Positions 9,151-16,955 of a stretch of DNA of 34,583 nt are shown one piece after another. Position 1 is the first letter of the stretch. Every line of letters starts with the position of its first letter. Both the position numbers and the translations under genes were made by a program. The notes below the pieces were generated by a model, which was given only the letters and a program-made list of their open reading frames with translations, was not told where the DNA came from and did no database searches. Source of the stretch: Paludibacteraceae bacterium (GTDB lineage Bacteria > Bacteroidota > Bacteroidia > Bacteroidales > Paludibacteraceae); NCBI GenBank assembly GCA_017961765.1, contig JAGCWQ010000042.1, forward strand, positions 1-34,583. The letters are read 5' to 3'.

Positions 9151-9456
9151 AAGATTCCTGTTTTTTTTCAAAGTGTAAATTTACGCATAAGGAATCTGAT
9201 AGAGAAATTTTGTGGAGGAAAAGAGAAGCCGGATGAGGAACGTTGGTGTCTTCGGGGTGGCCTTTGTGGAGAATTGGGTATTCCTTTCTAAGGAAATTTG
9301 CGAAAAGCAAAGATTGAAAATTTTTTGTTCTCGGATTTGGAACGATTTCGGTTTTTCGTATGGTTCGGTTGGCATCTTTTGTTGTTGAGGCTCTGAGATG
9401 CAGAGGGTTACGGCAGTGCGTTATTAGGCATACGGAATGTGCAGACACGAAAATAC
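9151..9456. other. Intergenic region, no gene seen
   Basis: About 300 bases between the M20 gene start and the rpmF terminator. Reading frames here are short, lack start-site support and show no family motif. A weak promoter-like box, TAAATTTAC read leftwards at 9183-9175, lies 25 bases upstream of the M20 start and could drive that gene, but it lacks the G of the consensus. Confidence 0.4.
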
Positions 9457-9481
9457 GCCCCTTGAAAAGTGTCCAAGGGGC
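9457..9481 (-). terminator. Intrinsic terminator after rpmF
   Basis: Eight-base perfect stem GCCCCTTG / CAAGGGGC with a nine-base loop. Read leftwards it is followed by GTATTTT. It lies about 30 bases beyond the rpmF stop codon. Confidence 0.7.
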
Positions 9482-9511
9482 TATATATTTCCGTTTTTTT
9501 ACCGAAAGTAA

Positions 9512-9697
9512 TTAGACAGCAGCTGGTTTTTCGATAGCTACCATACCACGGTAGTAGCCGCATTCGCCACATACGCTGTGATACAAATGCAAAGCTCCAC
9601 AGTTTGAACATACTGCTAATGTTGGAGCAACTGCCTTGTAGTGAGTTCTTCTCTTTGCTCCTCTTGTCTTACCTTGTCTTCGCTTAGGATGTGCCAT
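9512..9697 (-). CDS. rpmF: 50S ribosomal protein L32
   Basis: 61 residues, starting MAHPKRRQGKTRGAKRR, the invariant L32 opening. A zinc-ribbon follows: CSNC at about 31-34 and CGEC at about 44-47. It begins 16 bases after the DUF177 gene, the standard bacterial order, so the two are cotranscribed. An intrinsic terminator follows. Confidence 0.97.
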   Translation of the reverse strand: MAHPKRRQGKTRGAKRRTHYKAVAPTLAVCSNCGALHLYHSVCGECGYYRGMVAIEKPAAV

Positions 9698-9713
9698 TTT
9701 ATTTTATATTTAA

Positions 9714-10310
9714 TTAGTTATTATTATCGTTGTTCAATAATATTTTAAGTCCTTCCCAACGTGGGTCTATTGTTTCTTCCGAGCCGCCCTCTTCAATTTC
9801 ATCCGAGCCGTCCTCTTCCAAAATGATGTCTTCCTCCTCGGCTTCTTCGTTGGCATCGTGGGCAAGATGTCTTCTCAATTTAGAGACCATCGTCTTGCTA
9901 CATTTCCCGATAGGGTGAACGTGCCTGATCGGAATGTTCAACGCAATGAACTCATAGAGAAACCACGCTATGTTGATGTCACCTCCCGCTTCGGGAACTA
10001 CGATGAGCGAATCGCCCTCTTCTGCGTAGTCGGAACCGAATTTGACCATCAACTGGTCTTGCGTATCAATCTCTTGGTCCATCTCCTCCAAACAACGGTC
10101 GCAGATGATTTGTACCGTGCCCTTGATGTCGAACTTCAACTCAAAGGCTTGCGAAGTCTTTCTCACCTCGACTTTTGCATGGACGTTGCCTTTGGGGACT
10201 TCAGGTCCTTCGATGTCTCTGAAATAGTCGTTGTCCAAATCGTACTCGTAGAGGTGAGTTCCTTCGGACAGGTCTTTCAATGGAATCGTATATGCACTGA
10301 ATTTTCCCAC
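9714..10310 (-). CDS. DUF177 (YceD) domain protein, 23S rRNA accumulation factor family
   Basis: 198 residues from a GTG at 10310 giving MGKFSAYTIPLKDL, which matches the usual opening of this family in Bacteroidales as I recall it. The alternative TTG at 10337 lies inside the promoter box, so it would not be in the message. Features include GPEVPKGNVHAKVEV, the CDRCLEEMD motif, a conserved FGSDYAEEGDSL segment and an acidic tail (EEAEEEDIILEEDG). The YceD family is linked to 23S rRNA processing or ribosome assembly, and it is nearly always upstream of rpmF, as here. Confidence 0.85.
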   Translation of the reverse strand: MGKFSAYTIPLKDLSEGTHLYEYDLDNDYFRDIEGPEVPKGNVHAKVEVRKTSQAFELKFDIKGTVQIICDRCLEEMDQEIDTQDQLMVKFGSDYAEEGDSLIVVPEAGGDINIAWFLYEFIALNIPIRHVHPIGKCSKTMVSKLRRHLAHDANEEAEEEDIILEEDGSDEIEEGGSEETIDPRWEGLKILLNNDNNN

Positions 10311-10333
10311 TTTCGTATAGACGTTAAAACTCC

Positions 10334-10342
10334 GCAAAATTA
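10334..10342 (-). promoter_or_regulatory. Promoter -7 box for the DUF177-rpmF operon
   Basis: TAATTTTGC read leftwards fits TAnnTTTGy exactly. The -33 element is not clear. The box predicts a short leader of roughly 15-20 bases before the GTG at 10310. Confidence 0.5.
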
Positions 10343-10421
10343 CAAAAATTAGCGATACGGAGGCATTTCGGCTCTTGTTTTTTTTGAATAATTTTGATTT
10401 TAAGTGCTAAGTGTTTTGTAA

Positions 10422-11585
10422 TTAGTTTGTTATGTTTGGTTTGAGGAGTATTCGGAAGGTCGTTCCTTTGTTTATTTCCGATTTCTTGACGAATATTTTG
10501 CCGTTGTGGTACTCCTCTATGATGCGTTTTACCAAGGAGAGACCCAAGCCCCAACCTCTTTTCTTGGTGGTGTATCCGGGTTTGAACACGGTCTTGAATT
10601 TGGATTTGGCGATGCCTTTCCCTGTATCTTGCACGTCGATGCAGATGTTCTCCTCCTTCTTGAATGCGTGGATATTGATTTCACCTGCACCGTCCATGGC
10701 GTCGATGGCGTTTTTACAGAGGTTTTCGATGACCCATTCAAACAGCGGTTTGCAGAGTTCCAACTGGGTGGGCGCATCCTCGTCGTAACTACAACTGATG
10801 CTTATCTTGCTTGACGTTCTCTTTTGCATGTAGGAGGCTGTCCCTTCGAGGATTTTTTTGAGGTTCTCTTCCTCTTTTTCTGGGATGGATCCTATCTTGG
10901 AGAATCGTTCGGCTATGGTTTTCAATCGGTTGACATCCTTTTCTATCTCAGGCATCAACTCGGGTTCGACGTTGTTGCATTTTAGAATTTCCACCCAAGC
11001 GAGCAGGGAGGAGATGGGTGTGCCCAACTGGTGGGCTGTCTCTTTGGAGAGTCCTACCCAGACACGGTCTTGTTCCGCTTTCTTCGCACTGGTGAAGACG
11101 AGGAAGAGGACGACGCAGAAGGTCATGATGATGAGCCACTGGATATAGGGAAAGTAGGCCAACCGTTTTAGAAGTGTCGAGTCGTCGTAGTAGAGGTATT
11201 GTATGGTCTCCTCGTCCAGTTTTATTTGGATGGGCTTGTGCTTCTTTTTGAGGCTCTCGATCTCTTTTTTCAGGTAGGTGTCGGGAGCGGAGGTGGGTGG
11301 CGTGATGTTTCTGTAAGTGAAGATGTTACCTTCGTTGTCGGCGATGATGGCGGGGATGGTGGTGTTTCCTTCGATGACTTTCAGGATGAAGTCGAGCGAG
11401 GCGTTGTCGTCGGTGTTGGCGATTTGTCGGGTGGCTTCAGCCCAAAGTTGGATTTTCTTTTGCTCCTCTTCGGACATGTCGTCTGCCAGCCGGCTAGAAT
11501 AATAGACGGAGAGCGAGACGATGGCCACGGCAAAGATGGCGAGCAGATATTTGATTTTGTCGAAGTTGTCGTAGGTTGTTTTCAT
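10422..11585 (-). CDS. Membrane sensor histidine kinase
   Basis: 387 residues. Transmembrane segments at about 13-30 and 148-166 bracket a periplasmic domain of ~115 residues. The phospho-acceptor region is VGLSKETAHQLGTPISSL (His185), followed by the ATPase domain with NLCKNAIDAM (N box), DTGKGI (G1) and GWGLGLSLVKRI (G2). There is no obvious HAMP domain between TM2 and the H box. No response regulator gene lies beside it, so its partner is elsewhere. The gene starts three bases after the rsgA stop, suggesting cotranscription with rsgA. The signal is unknown. Confidence 0.9.
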   Translation of the reverse strand: MKTTYDNFDKIKYLLAIFAVAIVSLSVYYSSRLADDMSEEEQKKIQLWAEATRQIANTDDNASLDFILKVIEGNTTIPAIIADNEGNIFTYRNITPPTSAPDTYLKKEIESLKKKHKPIQIKLDEETIQYLYYDDSTLLKRLAYFPYIQWLIIMTFCVVLFLVFTSAKKAEQDRVWVGLSKETAHQLGTPISSLLAWVEILKCNNVEPELMPEIEKDVNRLKTIAERFSKIGSIPEKEEENLKKILEGTASYMQKRTSSKISISCSYDEDAPTQLELCKPLFEWVIENLCKNAIDAMDGAGEINIHAFKKEENICIDVQDTGKGIAKSKFKTVFKPGYTTKKRGWGLGLSLVKRIIEEYHNGKIFVKKSEINKGTTFRILLKPNITN

Positions 11586-11588
11586 GGC

Positions 11589-12512
11589 CTATCTGTATTT
11601 GCTTTCGTCGGCGTCGCCGATGATGCTGATGTAGCTCGTGTATCTGGATTGGCTGATGAGATGGTTCTCCACAGCTTCGAGGACGGCGCAACCGGGTTCG
11701 TGTGTGTGGGTGCAGTTGTTGAACTTGCATTCAGCCGAGGCTTTGAAGATTTCGGGGAAGAAGTGTCCGACTTCCTCCTTTTGGAAATCGATGGTTCCGA
11801 ATCCTTTGATTCCCGGGGTGTCGATGAGGTTGCTGTTGTCTTCCCATTCGAACATTTCGGAGAAGGTGGTTGTGTGCATACCCGTGTTGTGGCTTTCTGA
11901 GATGGCGCCTGTCTTGGCTTGGAATTTCTCTGATATGGAGTTGATGATGGAGGATTTTCCCACGCCTGAATTTCCGGAGAAGAGGGTGGTTTTCCCTCGG
12001 AGCACCTCTTTCAGTTCCTCTATGCCTTCTTTGGTTACGGCAGACAGTGTCAAGCATTTGTAGCCGATGCTTTCGTACAGGTTGCATAGCGCAGCCATAT
12101 ACTCCTTCTCGTCATCGTCGTAGCAGTCTATTTTGTTGATGGCGATGATGGCCGGCACGCGGTAGGCCTCGCAGGTGGCGAGGAAGCGGTCGATGAAGGT
12201 GGTAGAGGTGACGGGGTGGTTGATGGTGACGATTAGCAGGGCTTGGTCGAGGTTGGCAGCTATGATGTGCAGCTGTTTGGAGAGGTTGGATGGCTTCCTG
12301 ACGATGTAGTTCCGTCGCTCTTCGATGTTGTTGATCAGTCCGATGCCCTCTTTGGTGAGGGCGAAGGAGACGTTGTCGCCCACGGCAACGGGGTTGGTGC
12401 TTTTGATTCCCTTGATGCGGAAGGCCCCTTTGATTTTGCAGTCGTAGGTTGCTCCGTCCGTAGCCTTCACTTGGTAGTAACTGCCTGTGTTCCTTATTAC
12501 TTGTCCCTGCAT
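11589..12512 (-). CDS. rsgA: Ribosome small subunit-dependent GTPase A
   Basis: 307 residues with the circularly permuted GTPase order typical of RsgA: an N-terminal OB-fold, then G4 NKID (126-129), then G1 GNSGVGKSS (180-188), then G3 DTPG (231-234), and a zinc-binding end with Cys262, Cys267, His269 and Cys275. RsgA helps late 30S subunit maturation and is inhibited by (p)ppGpp in other bacteria. It is cut off from the upstream frr gene by a strong hairpin, so it probably has its own promoter in the short 33-base stretch before its ATG, although no clean consensus is visible there. Confidence 0.95.
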   Translation of the reverse strand: MQGQVIRNTGSYYQVKATDGATYDCKIKGAFRIKGIKSTNPVAVGDNVSFALTKEGIGLINNIEERRNYIVRKPSNLSKQLHIIAANLDQALLIVTINHPVTSTTFIDRFLATCEAYRVPAIIAINKIDCYDDDEKEYMAALCNLYESIGYKCLTLSAVTKEGIEELKEVLRGKTTLFSGNSGVGKSSIINSISEKFQAKTGAISESHNTGMHTTTFSEMFEWEDNSNLIDTPGIKGFGTIDFQKEEVGHFFPEIFKASAECKFNNCTHTHEPGCAVLEAVENHLISQSRYTSYISIIGDADESKYR

Positions 12513-12545
12513 AGTCTAAACGATACTCTTGATGTAGAAGAAATA

Positions 12546-12585
12546 GGAGCGTCGAAGGATTTTGTCAATAAAATCCCGACGCTCC
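12546..12585 (-). terminator. Strong intrinsic terminator between frr and rsgA
   Basis: Stem of GGAGCGTCG with CGACGCTCC, then an AA bulge and an inner stem GGATTTT with AAAATCC around a six-base loop. Read leftwards it is followed by TATTTCTT. It lies 36 bases after the frr stop codon and should end the frr transcript. Confidence 0.8.
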
Positions 12586-12621
12586 TTTGTCTGTTTCTTG
12601 ATGTGGGCAAAACGACCCTCA

Positions 12622-13182
12622 TTATACAGTCATGATCTCTTTCTCTTTTGCAGCAAGCATCTCTTCAACCTTCTTGATGAACTTGTCGTGCAATTTTTGG
12701 ACGTCGGCTTCGGCGTCCTTCTCTTGGTCTTCCGCCAATCCGTTTTTCATCTCCTTCTTCAAGCCTTCTATGGCATCTCTTCTGGCGTTGCGGATACTGA
12801 TCTTAGCCTCTTCACCTTCGCCCTTTACTTGTTTTGCCAAAGCCTTTCTTCTTTCCTCTGTTAGGGCAGGGATGGTCAAACGGATGACCTCTCCGTTGTT
12901 TTCTGGTGTGATGCCGACTTCAGAGTTCATGATGGCTCTTTCTATATCAGAGATGATTTTCTTCTCCCAAGGTTGTACGATGATGGTACGAGCGTCGGGA
13001 GTCGTGATAGTAGCCACGTTAGAAAGTGGAACGAGGCTTCCGTAGTAGTCGAGACGGATAGGGTCAAGGATTCTCACGTTAGCCTTTCCAGCCCTGATGT
13101 GGGCCAATGAATCATCGAGGTGGAGGAGAGCTCCCTCCATTTTATCTTCTGCTGCTTTGAAGTAGCTTGTAATCTCTGCCAT
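12622..13182 (-). CDS. frr: Ribosome recycling factor
   Basis: 186 residues, the standard length for RRF, which with EF-G splits the post-termination ribosome. Recognisable segments are HIRAGKANVRILD, YYGSLVPLSNVATI, PWEKKIISDIERAI, GVMP-like GITPENNGEVIRL, and the long C-terminal helices with EERRKALAKQVKGEGEEAKISIRN. It has a promoter directly upstream and a strong terminator directly downstream, so it looks like a single-gene unit. Confidence 0.97.
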   Translation of the reverse strand: MAEITSYFKAAEDKMEGALLHLDDSLAHIRAGKANVRILDPIRLDYYGSLVPLSNVATITTPDARTIIVQPWEKKIISDIERAIMNSEVGITPENNGEVIRLTIPALTEERRKALAKQVKGEGEEAKISIRNARRDAIEGLKKEMKNGLAEDQEKDAEADVQKLHDKFIKKVEEMLAAKEKEIMTV

Positions 13183-13204
13183 AAATCTAATTTTTATTAT
13201 TTAC

Positions 13205-13213
13205 GCAAAAATA
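13205..13213 (-). promoter_or_regulatory. Promoter -7 box for frr
   Basis: TATTTTTGC read leftwards fits TAnnTTTGy. An ATTG at 13236-13233, 19 bases upstream, fits the -33 element with one change. The ATG of frr is 23 bases downstream. Confidence 0.6.
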
Positions 13214-13345
13214 GGAAAGTTTTTTGTTATAGCAATTTTCTCATTCCAAAAATCGTCATGATTGGGTGGTGCATGTCCTATCTGTAGCGTTTCAAATGAT
13301 TAGGTGCGGATTCGGTCAGGAACCTCTGCTTTTCATTTTCAAAGA

Positions 13346-13378
13346 TTTGGTAGTTTCGGGGGCAAGATATAAATTTGT
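13346..13378 (+). promoter_or_regulatory. Promoter of the DUF3791 gene
   Basis: TTTG (13346-13349), 20 bases, TAAATTTGT (13370-13378). Both boxes match the Bacteroidota consensus with one extra base of spacing. The DUF3791 ATG is about 48 bases downstream. Confidence 0.6.
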
Positions 13379-13425
13379 GGTGATGCGTAGGCAAATGCCT
13401 TTATGTTTAGAATTAGTCGCATATT

Positions 13426-13650
13426 ATGAGAAAAGAGGTAGTTGACAAAATAGAGTATATAATAGCTTTGATTGCGGAGTTTGCACAGGCGCATGGTTTG
13501 TCAACTCAGCAAGCCTATTTGTATTTGAAAAAATACAAAGGGATAGAGTTCATCGACCAATTCTATGATGTCGAGCATACTTTCTCATTTGAGAATAGTG
13601 TTGAGGATTTAACCGCCTATTGCCATAGAATGGGAGGAGATATACAATGA
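13426..13650 (+). CDS. DUF3791 domain protein, probable antitoxin-like partner
   Basis: 74 residues that look like the DUF3791 family: IEYIIALIAEFAQAHG, STQQAYLYLKKYKG, FIDQFYDVEHTFSFENSVEDL. Family members are small cytosolic proteins usually followed by a DUF3990 or DUF3990-like gene, and the pair is often viewed as a toxin-antitoxin-like module; that role is inference. Here the stop codon overlaps the ATG of the next frame in an ATGA, the classic coupling arrangement. The downstream partner is cut short, so this gene may now be an orphan. It has a good promoter of its own. Confidence 0.75.
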   Translation: MRKEVVDKIEYIIALIAEFAQAHGLSTQQAYLYLKKYKGIEFIDQFYDVEHTFSFENSVEDLTAYCHRMGGDIQ

Positions 13651-13766
13651 TACTTTATCATGGTTCTAATGAGGATATATTAGAAATTGATTTGTCCAAA
13701 AGCAGATTGGGAAAAGATTTCGGAGTTGGATTCTATCTTACCTTTTTTCAGATTATTTCAGACTAA
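13647..13766 (+). pseudogene. Truncated DUF3990 gene (5' fragment)
   Basis: A 39-codon frame that starts in the ATGA overlap with the DUF3791 stop. The product opens MILYHGSNEDILEIDLSKS and continues to KDFGVGFYLT, the characteristic beginning of DUF3990 proteins, which are normally about 150 residues or more. The YHGS and GFYLT motifs recall the NAD-binding part of ADP-ribosyltransferase folds. After GFYLT the frame runs into FFQIISD and a stop, and the rest of the domain is not visible before the convergent ptuB end at 13803. It is read as a deletion remnant. A 7-base direct repeat TTTCAGA (13746-13752 and 13756-13762) lies at the point where homology stops. Confidence 0.6.
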
Positions 13767-13802
13767 ACACACATTCGCTTGGCAGAAAGGACTGTTCTGC
13801 TT

Positions 13803-14504
13803 TCATACATGTTGTCTCATATAGTAGAGCAACATATCCACGTAGCGAGGATAAATTTCCCTGTTTTCGAAATTTTGAATCATGGCTTGGATTCTAGCCT
13901 TATCTATGGTCGAGATGATGGAAATGAGTCTGTTGATTTCTTTTTTCCTGTCGTCTTTCAGGAAATTGCAGTTTAGGTTTAGGGTGGAGATTGTTTGGTA
14001 TGCCTTTAATACAAGTCCGGTTAAGTCGGTTACGTTTTTTTCATAGTCTTCCCAACGATCGTATGGCCCATTGGGTATTATTTCTCCCAAAATGTTGTAT
14101 CGAAAAAAAGAACTGCATAAAGGGTCTTGTATGAAGGGGTGTATGAGTTTGTCTTCTTTTGCCTCTCCACAATGACGCTTTTTCTTTTCTCTTTTTGGGG
14201 TTCCTTTCGAATCGATGCAACAGGCATAGAGGTTGCCGTAATCCATTTGTTTGGAGAAATCTCCGTCTGGGCCTTTTTCTGGGATGAGGTGTTCGTTGTG
14301 AGCGCCTCCTTCAAGTGCCCCTTGAAAATGGTCGATGCTTTGTTGACAATAGCAACAGATGCCATGTTGCTCAGCTCGCAAGATGTCGTTTAAAACCTTC
14401 TTTTAACTAAAGGATTCATAGTCTAAAGGTTGTCCAGCCTTTTCTCTTTCCTGTTTCCATGATGTCATGAATGCAGGCTCGTCGTTTTTCTTGATGTACC
14501 TCAT
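13803..14504 (-). pseudogene. ptuB: PtuB-type HNH nuclease of a Septu-like defence system, interrupted by an in-frame stop
   Basis: From the ATG at 14504 the frame reads MRYIKKNDEPAFMTSWKQ and continues to ESFS, then a TAA at 14405-14403 (codon 34), and then in the same frame KKVLNDILRAEQHGICCYC to the end, 233 codons in all. The opening and the body both fit TIGR02646/PtuB proteins, so a single ochre codon splits one gene. The HNH parts are intact: a CxxC (Cys50, Cys53), NEHLIPE (His72), DYGNLYACC (Asn91) and RHCGEAK. The ATG is six bases after the ptuA stop. A TTG at 14381 could allow a shorter 192-residue product by restart. The mutation could also be a sequencing error. Confidence 0.72.
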
Positions 14505-14510
14505 GCTTTT

Positions 14511-15743
14511 TCAAAAGAAATTTAACATCATGTCTGCACGTTGTAATTCTGTGTGCCTTTCTCCCAATAAGAGTTCCAATTTTTTCCTTATGGAAAGAGA
14601 TTTTTCTGTTTTGCCTTCTCCTTTCTCTATTAAGATGAAATATTTGTCTATTAATTCCTTGATTTCAGACACCATTTCGTCAGTTCCCATTTCATTAAGA
14701 ATGTAGTTTGCGTCTCGTCCATATTGTAGTGGAAAATCAAAGACTTCGTTGTTGCTTACGCTGAAAATGCGACCTTCTTTTATGGATCCGACCACCAACG
14801 GTGCATGAGTTGTCACGATAAATTGTATGCAAGGAAATGCGGAATGCAAATCCTCAAGAATTTTTTTCTGCCACTCAGGGTGTAAGTGGAGGTCTATTTC
14901 GTCTATTAAGACAACACCAGAGGTTTGCTTTGATGCAGAGATTCCTAATTGAGGATTCAACAAGTGACAACGCAGTGCGATTTCCATGATTAGGGCTAAA
15001 GTGGAACGCACGCCATCAGACAAAAGGTGGAATGGAATTGGTTCTCCATCCTCTTGAATCAACAATAGTTCATCCTTTTTTACGTCGTACATTAAATTCT
15101 TACAGTCTACGCATTTTTTTACGGCAGTGTTTACTGATTCAAGTACGTCTGAGGGCTTCCCTCGTTGTAATTCTGATAGGGTTTCTGTCTTATAGAGATT
15201 AAGGAAGAATTTGATGTTTGTTTCATTGTCGAGGGCATTAAAATAGCCTTTGAATCGGCTGCCTTCTTTCTCTATTCCTATATTGATTTTTTCCTTTTTA
15301 TATCTCTCTGTTGAAAAATAAGCAACTAATGGCAATTCTGCATCTTCGTTAATTCGAACTGCCAATTGGAGATTCTCTGCCACTAATTTTAGGTCTGCTG
15401 CGTTATTAGAAAGGGTCTTTCCTCCTTTGCGTTCAAGCGATCGTTCCCAGCTAATATCGGCTTCCATTTCATCGAATATGCCTGTTGCTGAGAGAATAAC
15501 TGGGTATTGTTCTTCTAATTTGGATAATCTTACATCGTCAGTTAGAATGTTTGGACTTGATATTTTGTTTTTTTCTTTGTCGAAACCCAAAAACAATGAG
15601 CCAATCAAGATTTTTAGTGCTTCGAGAATTGAAGACTTGCCGGTTCCGTTTACGCCGATAAAGACATTCATGTGCTGGTCTAATGAGAAATCTATTGTGT
15701 CGTAGCACTTGAAATTTTTTATGTTGACGTTTTTTATATACAT
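14511..15743 (-). CDS. ptuA: PtuA-type AAA/ABC ATPase of a Septu-like defence system
   Basis: 410 residues. It begins YIKNVNIKNFKCYDTIDFSL, the usual start of OLD/RecF-like ATPases, with Walker A GVNGTGKSS (30-38), a signature-like LLSDGVRST (about 240-248), Walker B GVVLIDEIDLHLHPEW (about 276-291) and the H-loop FIVTTHAPLVV. In Septu systems PtuA is an ATPase that holds and controls the PtuB nuclease. The tight ptuA-ptuB pair (six-base gap) supports the assignment over a generic AAA ATPase. Retron-Ec78 uses similar proteins, but no reverse transcriptase gene is nearby. The C-terminus ends in a charged helical tail. The frame is intact even though ptuB is broken. Confidence 0.82.
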   Translation of the reverse strand: MYIKNVNIKNFKCYDTIDFSLDQHMNVFIGVNGTGKSSILEALKILIGSLFLGFDKEKNKISSPNILTDDVRLSKLEEQYPVILSATGIFDEMEADISWERSLERKGGKTLSNNAADLKLVAENLQLAVRINEDAELPLVAYFSTERYKKEKINIGIEKEGSRFKGYFNALDNETNIKFFLNLYKTETLSELQRGKPSDVLESVNTAVKKCVDCKNLMYDVKKDELLLIQEDGEPIPFHLLSDGVRSTLALIMEIALRCHLLNPQLGISASKQTSGVVLIDEIDLHLHPEWQKKILEDLHSAFPCIQFIVTTHAPLVVGSIKEGRIFSVSNNEVFDFPLQYGRDANYILNEMGTDEMVSEIKELIDKYFILIEKGEGKTEKSLSIRKKLELLLGERHTELQRADMMLNFF

Positions 15744-15767
15744 ATGCTTTCAATGAGTTTGAAATAT

Positions 15768-15776
15768 GCAAAAATA
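15768..15776 (-). promoter_or_regulatory. Promoter -7 box for ptuA
   Basis: TATTTTTGC read leftwards fits TAnnTTTGy; the ptuA ATG is 25 bases further on. The -33 element is poorly defined in an A-rich run. Confidence 0.5.
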
Positions 15777-16107
15777 GTTATTTTTTTTGAAATGATATGT
15801 TCGATAAGAAGTGGACATCCTTTTGTTGGTGGAGAGGGGTAATAACTCAATTGCTAAGGATTGGTTTAAAATGAAGAAACAAAAAGTTCCAAAACTTATA
15901 CACTTCTTTTTTTGCGTTACACCTCAAATGAAAACCTTGTAATTCCTTATTTTCCCCGAGACTAAAGTCAAAGACAATTAAGTGATATTTAAGATAACAC
16001 AATCCATCTTATTCGGTTAGGATCTTCCTTCCTCTCTTCCCAAAATCATCACCCCAAAGAACATTTTGACGGAGAATAGACAAATAACTCTTTCACAATC
16101 CCCCTAT
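15777..16107. other. AT-rich intergenic region between ptuA and the lipoprotein gene
   Basis: No gene is seen. It contains an interrupted dyad around 15876-15910 (GAAG...AAGTT ccaa AACTT...CTTC). Read leftwards, in the sense of the lipoprotein gene, it is followed by A/T-rich sequence and might act as a weak terminator; this is uncertain. The rest has no recognisable structure and may be a boundary of the accessory island. Confidence 0.35.
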
Positions 16108-16938
16108 CTACTCTTTCCTGACCCACTCGTAGGTCGTGACAGTTTTGCCTCCCATAATCCAGGAACCGTCCTTTTGATAGTAGTTGGTGAGGGTCTCTGT
16201 CAGATCTGTTTTTGTGCATTCCGTTTTAAGCATAGGATGCTTGTCGTTGTCGTAGGCTATGCTGGTGTAGTTTTCCCCATCATAGGTGTAGTCTATGCTT
16301 GTGTTGTATTGGGGATGTTGATTGTGTAGCTGGGTGGTATTAAGGATATGTTTGCGCTTTTTGTCGTATTTGTTGATGATGATGCTGGTTAATGTCCAGG
16401 AATCACTGAAATTTTGGGAAAGTGAGATGGTCTCTTCCTGATTTTGCTCATAGTAGTTTCGTACGGTCTCGTTGACTGGTTTGCCGTCGAGGTAAGAGGT
16501 CATCTTCCAATGTTCGCCATCATAAGTGTAGGTGGTGATCCTGAGGATTTTGCCGTCTGGATCCAATAACGTGTTTTTCAAGATGGTGTCCTCCTTGTAT
16601 TCTACAATGGTTTTGTTGATTAAAGCCCAAGTGCCGTTAACAAGATTGTATGCATTGATGGTCTTTTTTGAATTAGTAGAGTCGCACTCTGTTTTGGTGA
16701 CGGCAAGGTCGCCCTCATAGGTTATGCTGGTGTAATTGCTTCCGTCGTAGGAGATTGTCGTACGGGAGACCTCTTTCCCCTCTTTGTCAAAAATGGTTCT
16801 AGAAAGGATTCGTTTTTTTAATTCGTCGGATTGCGACAATTTTTCGGTTTGATCTTTCGATGCGTTGCTTTTATTGATGGAATTGCAAGCACTGATCAAA
16901 CTGATCAGAAAAAGTCCTAAAATTATATTTTTCATCAT
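16108..16938 (-). CDS. Putative lipoprotein with YDG-type repeats
   Basis: 276 residues. The N-terminus is a lipoprotein signal with lipobox ISAC (Cys18), so the protein should be anchored in the envelope. The body holds at least three related units containing YDG: ISYDGSNYTSITY, YTYDGEHWKMTSY and YTYDGENYTSIAY, each followed by a LKTEC or NETVRNYY-like stretch, spaced about 75-85 residues apart. This is a strand-rich repeat protein; I do not recognise a catalytic motif. It starts 17 bases after the hybrid sensor gene and is probably cotranscribed with it, which suggests a part in sensing or a target of the same signal. Function unknown. Confidence 0.75.
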   Translation of the reverse strand: MMKNIILGLFLISLISACNSINKSNASKDQTEKLSQSDELKKRILSRTIFDKEGKEVSRTTISYDGSNYTSITYEGDLAVTKTECDSTNSKKTINAYNLVNGTWALINKTIVEYKEDTILKNTLLDPDGKILRITTYTYDGEHWKMTSYLDGKPVNETVRNYYEQNQEETISLSQNFSDSWTLTSIIINKYDKKRKHILNTTQLHNQHPQYNTSIDYTYDGENYTSIAYDNDKHPMLKTECTKTDLTETLTNYYQKDGSWIMGGKTVTTYEWVRKE

Positions 16939-16955
16939 CTTTCTTTTTTTAGAGT

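Noticed and set aside
10311-10337. TTG start for the DUF177 gene
   Set aside because: The codon lies within the -7 box of the operon promoter, and the GTG at 10310 gives the expected family start.
14403-14405. Programmed frameshift in ptuB
   Set aside because: Family sequence continues in the same frame on both sides of the TAA, so no frame change is needed. The neighbouring A-rich run gives no clear slippery site in the right phase.
13803-15743. Retron of the Ec78 type
   Set aside because: PtuA and PtuB fit, but no reverse transcriptase frame or msr/msd-like structure is present on either side.
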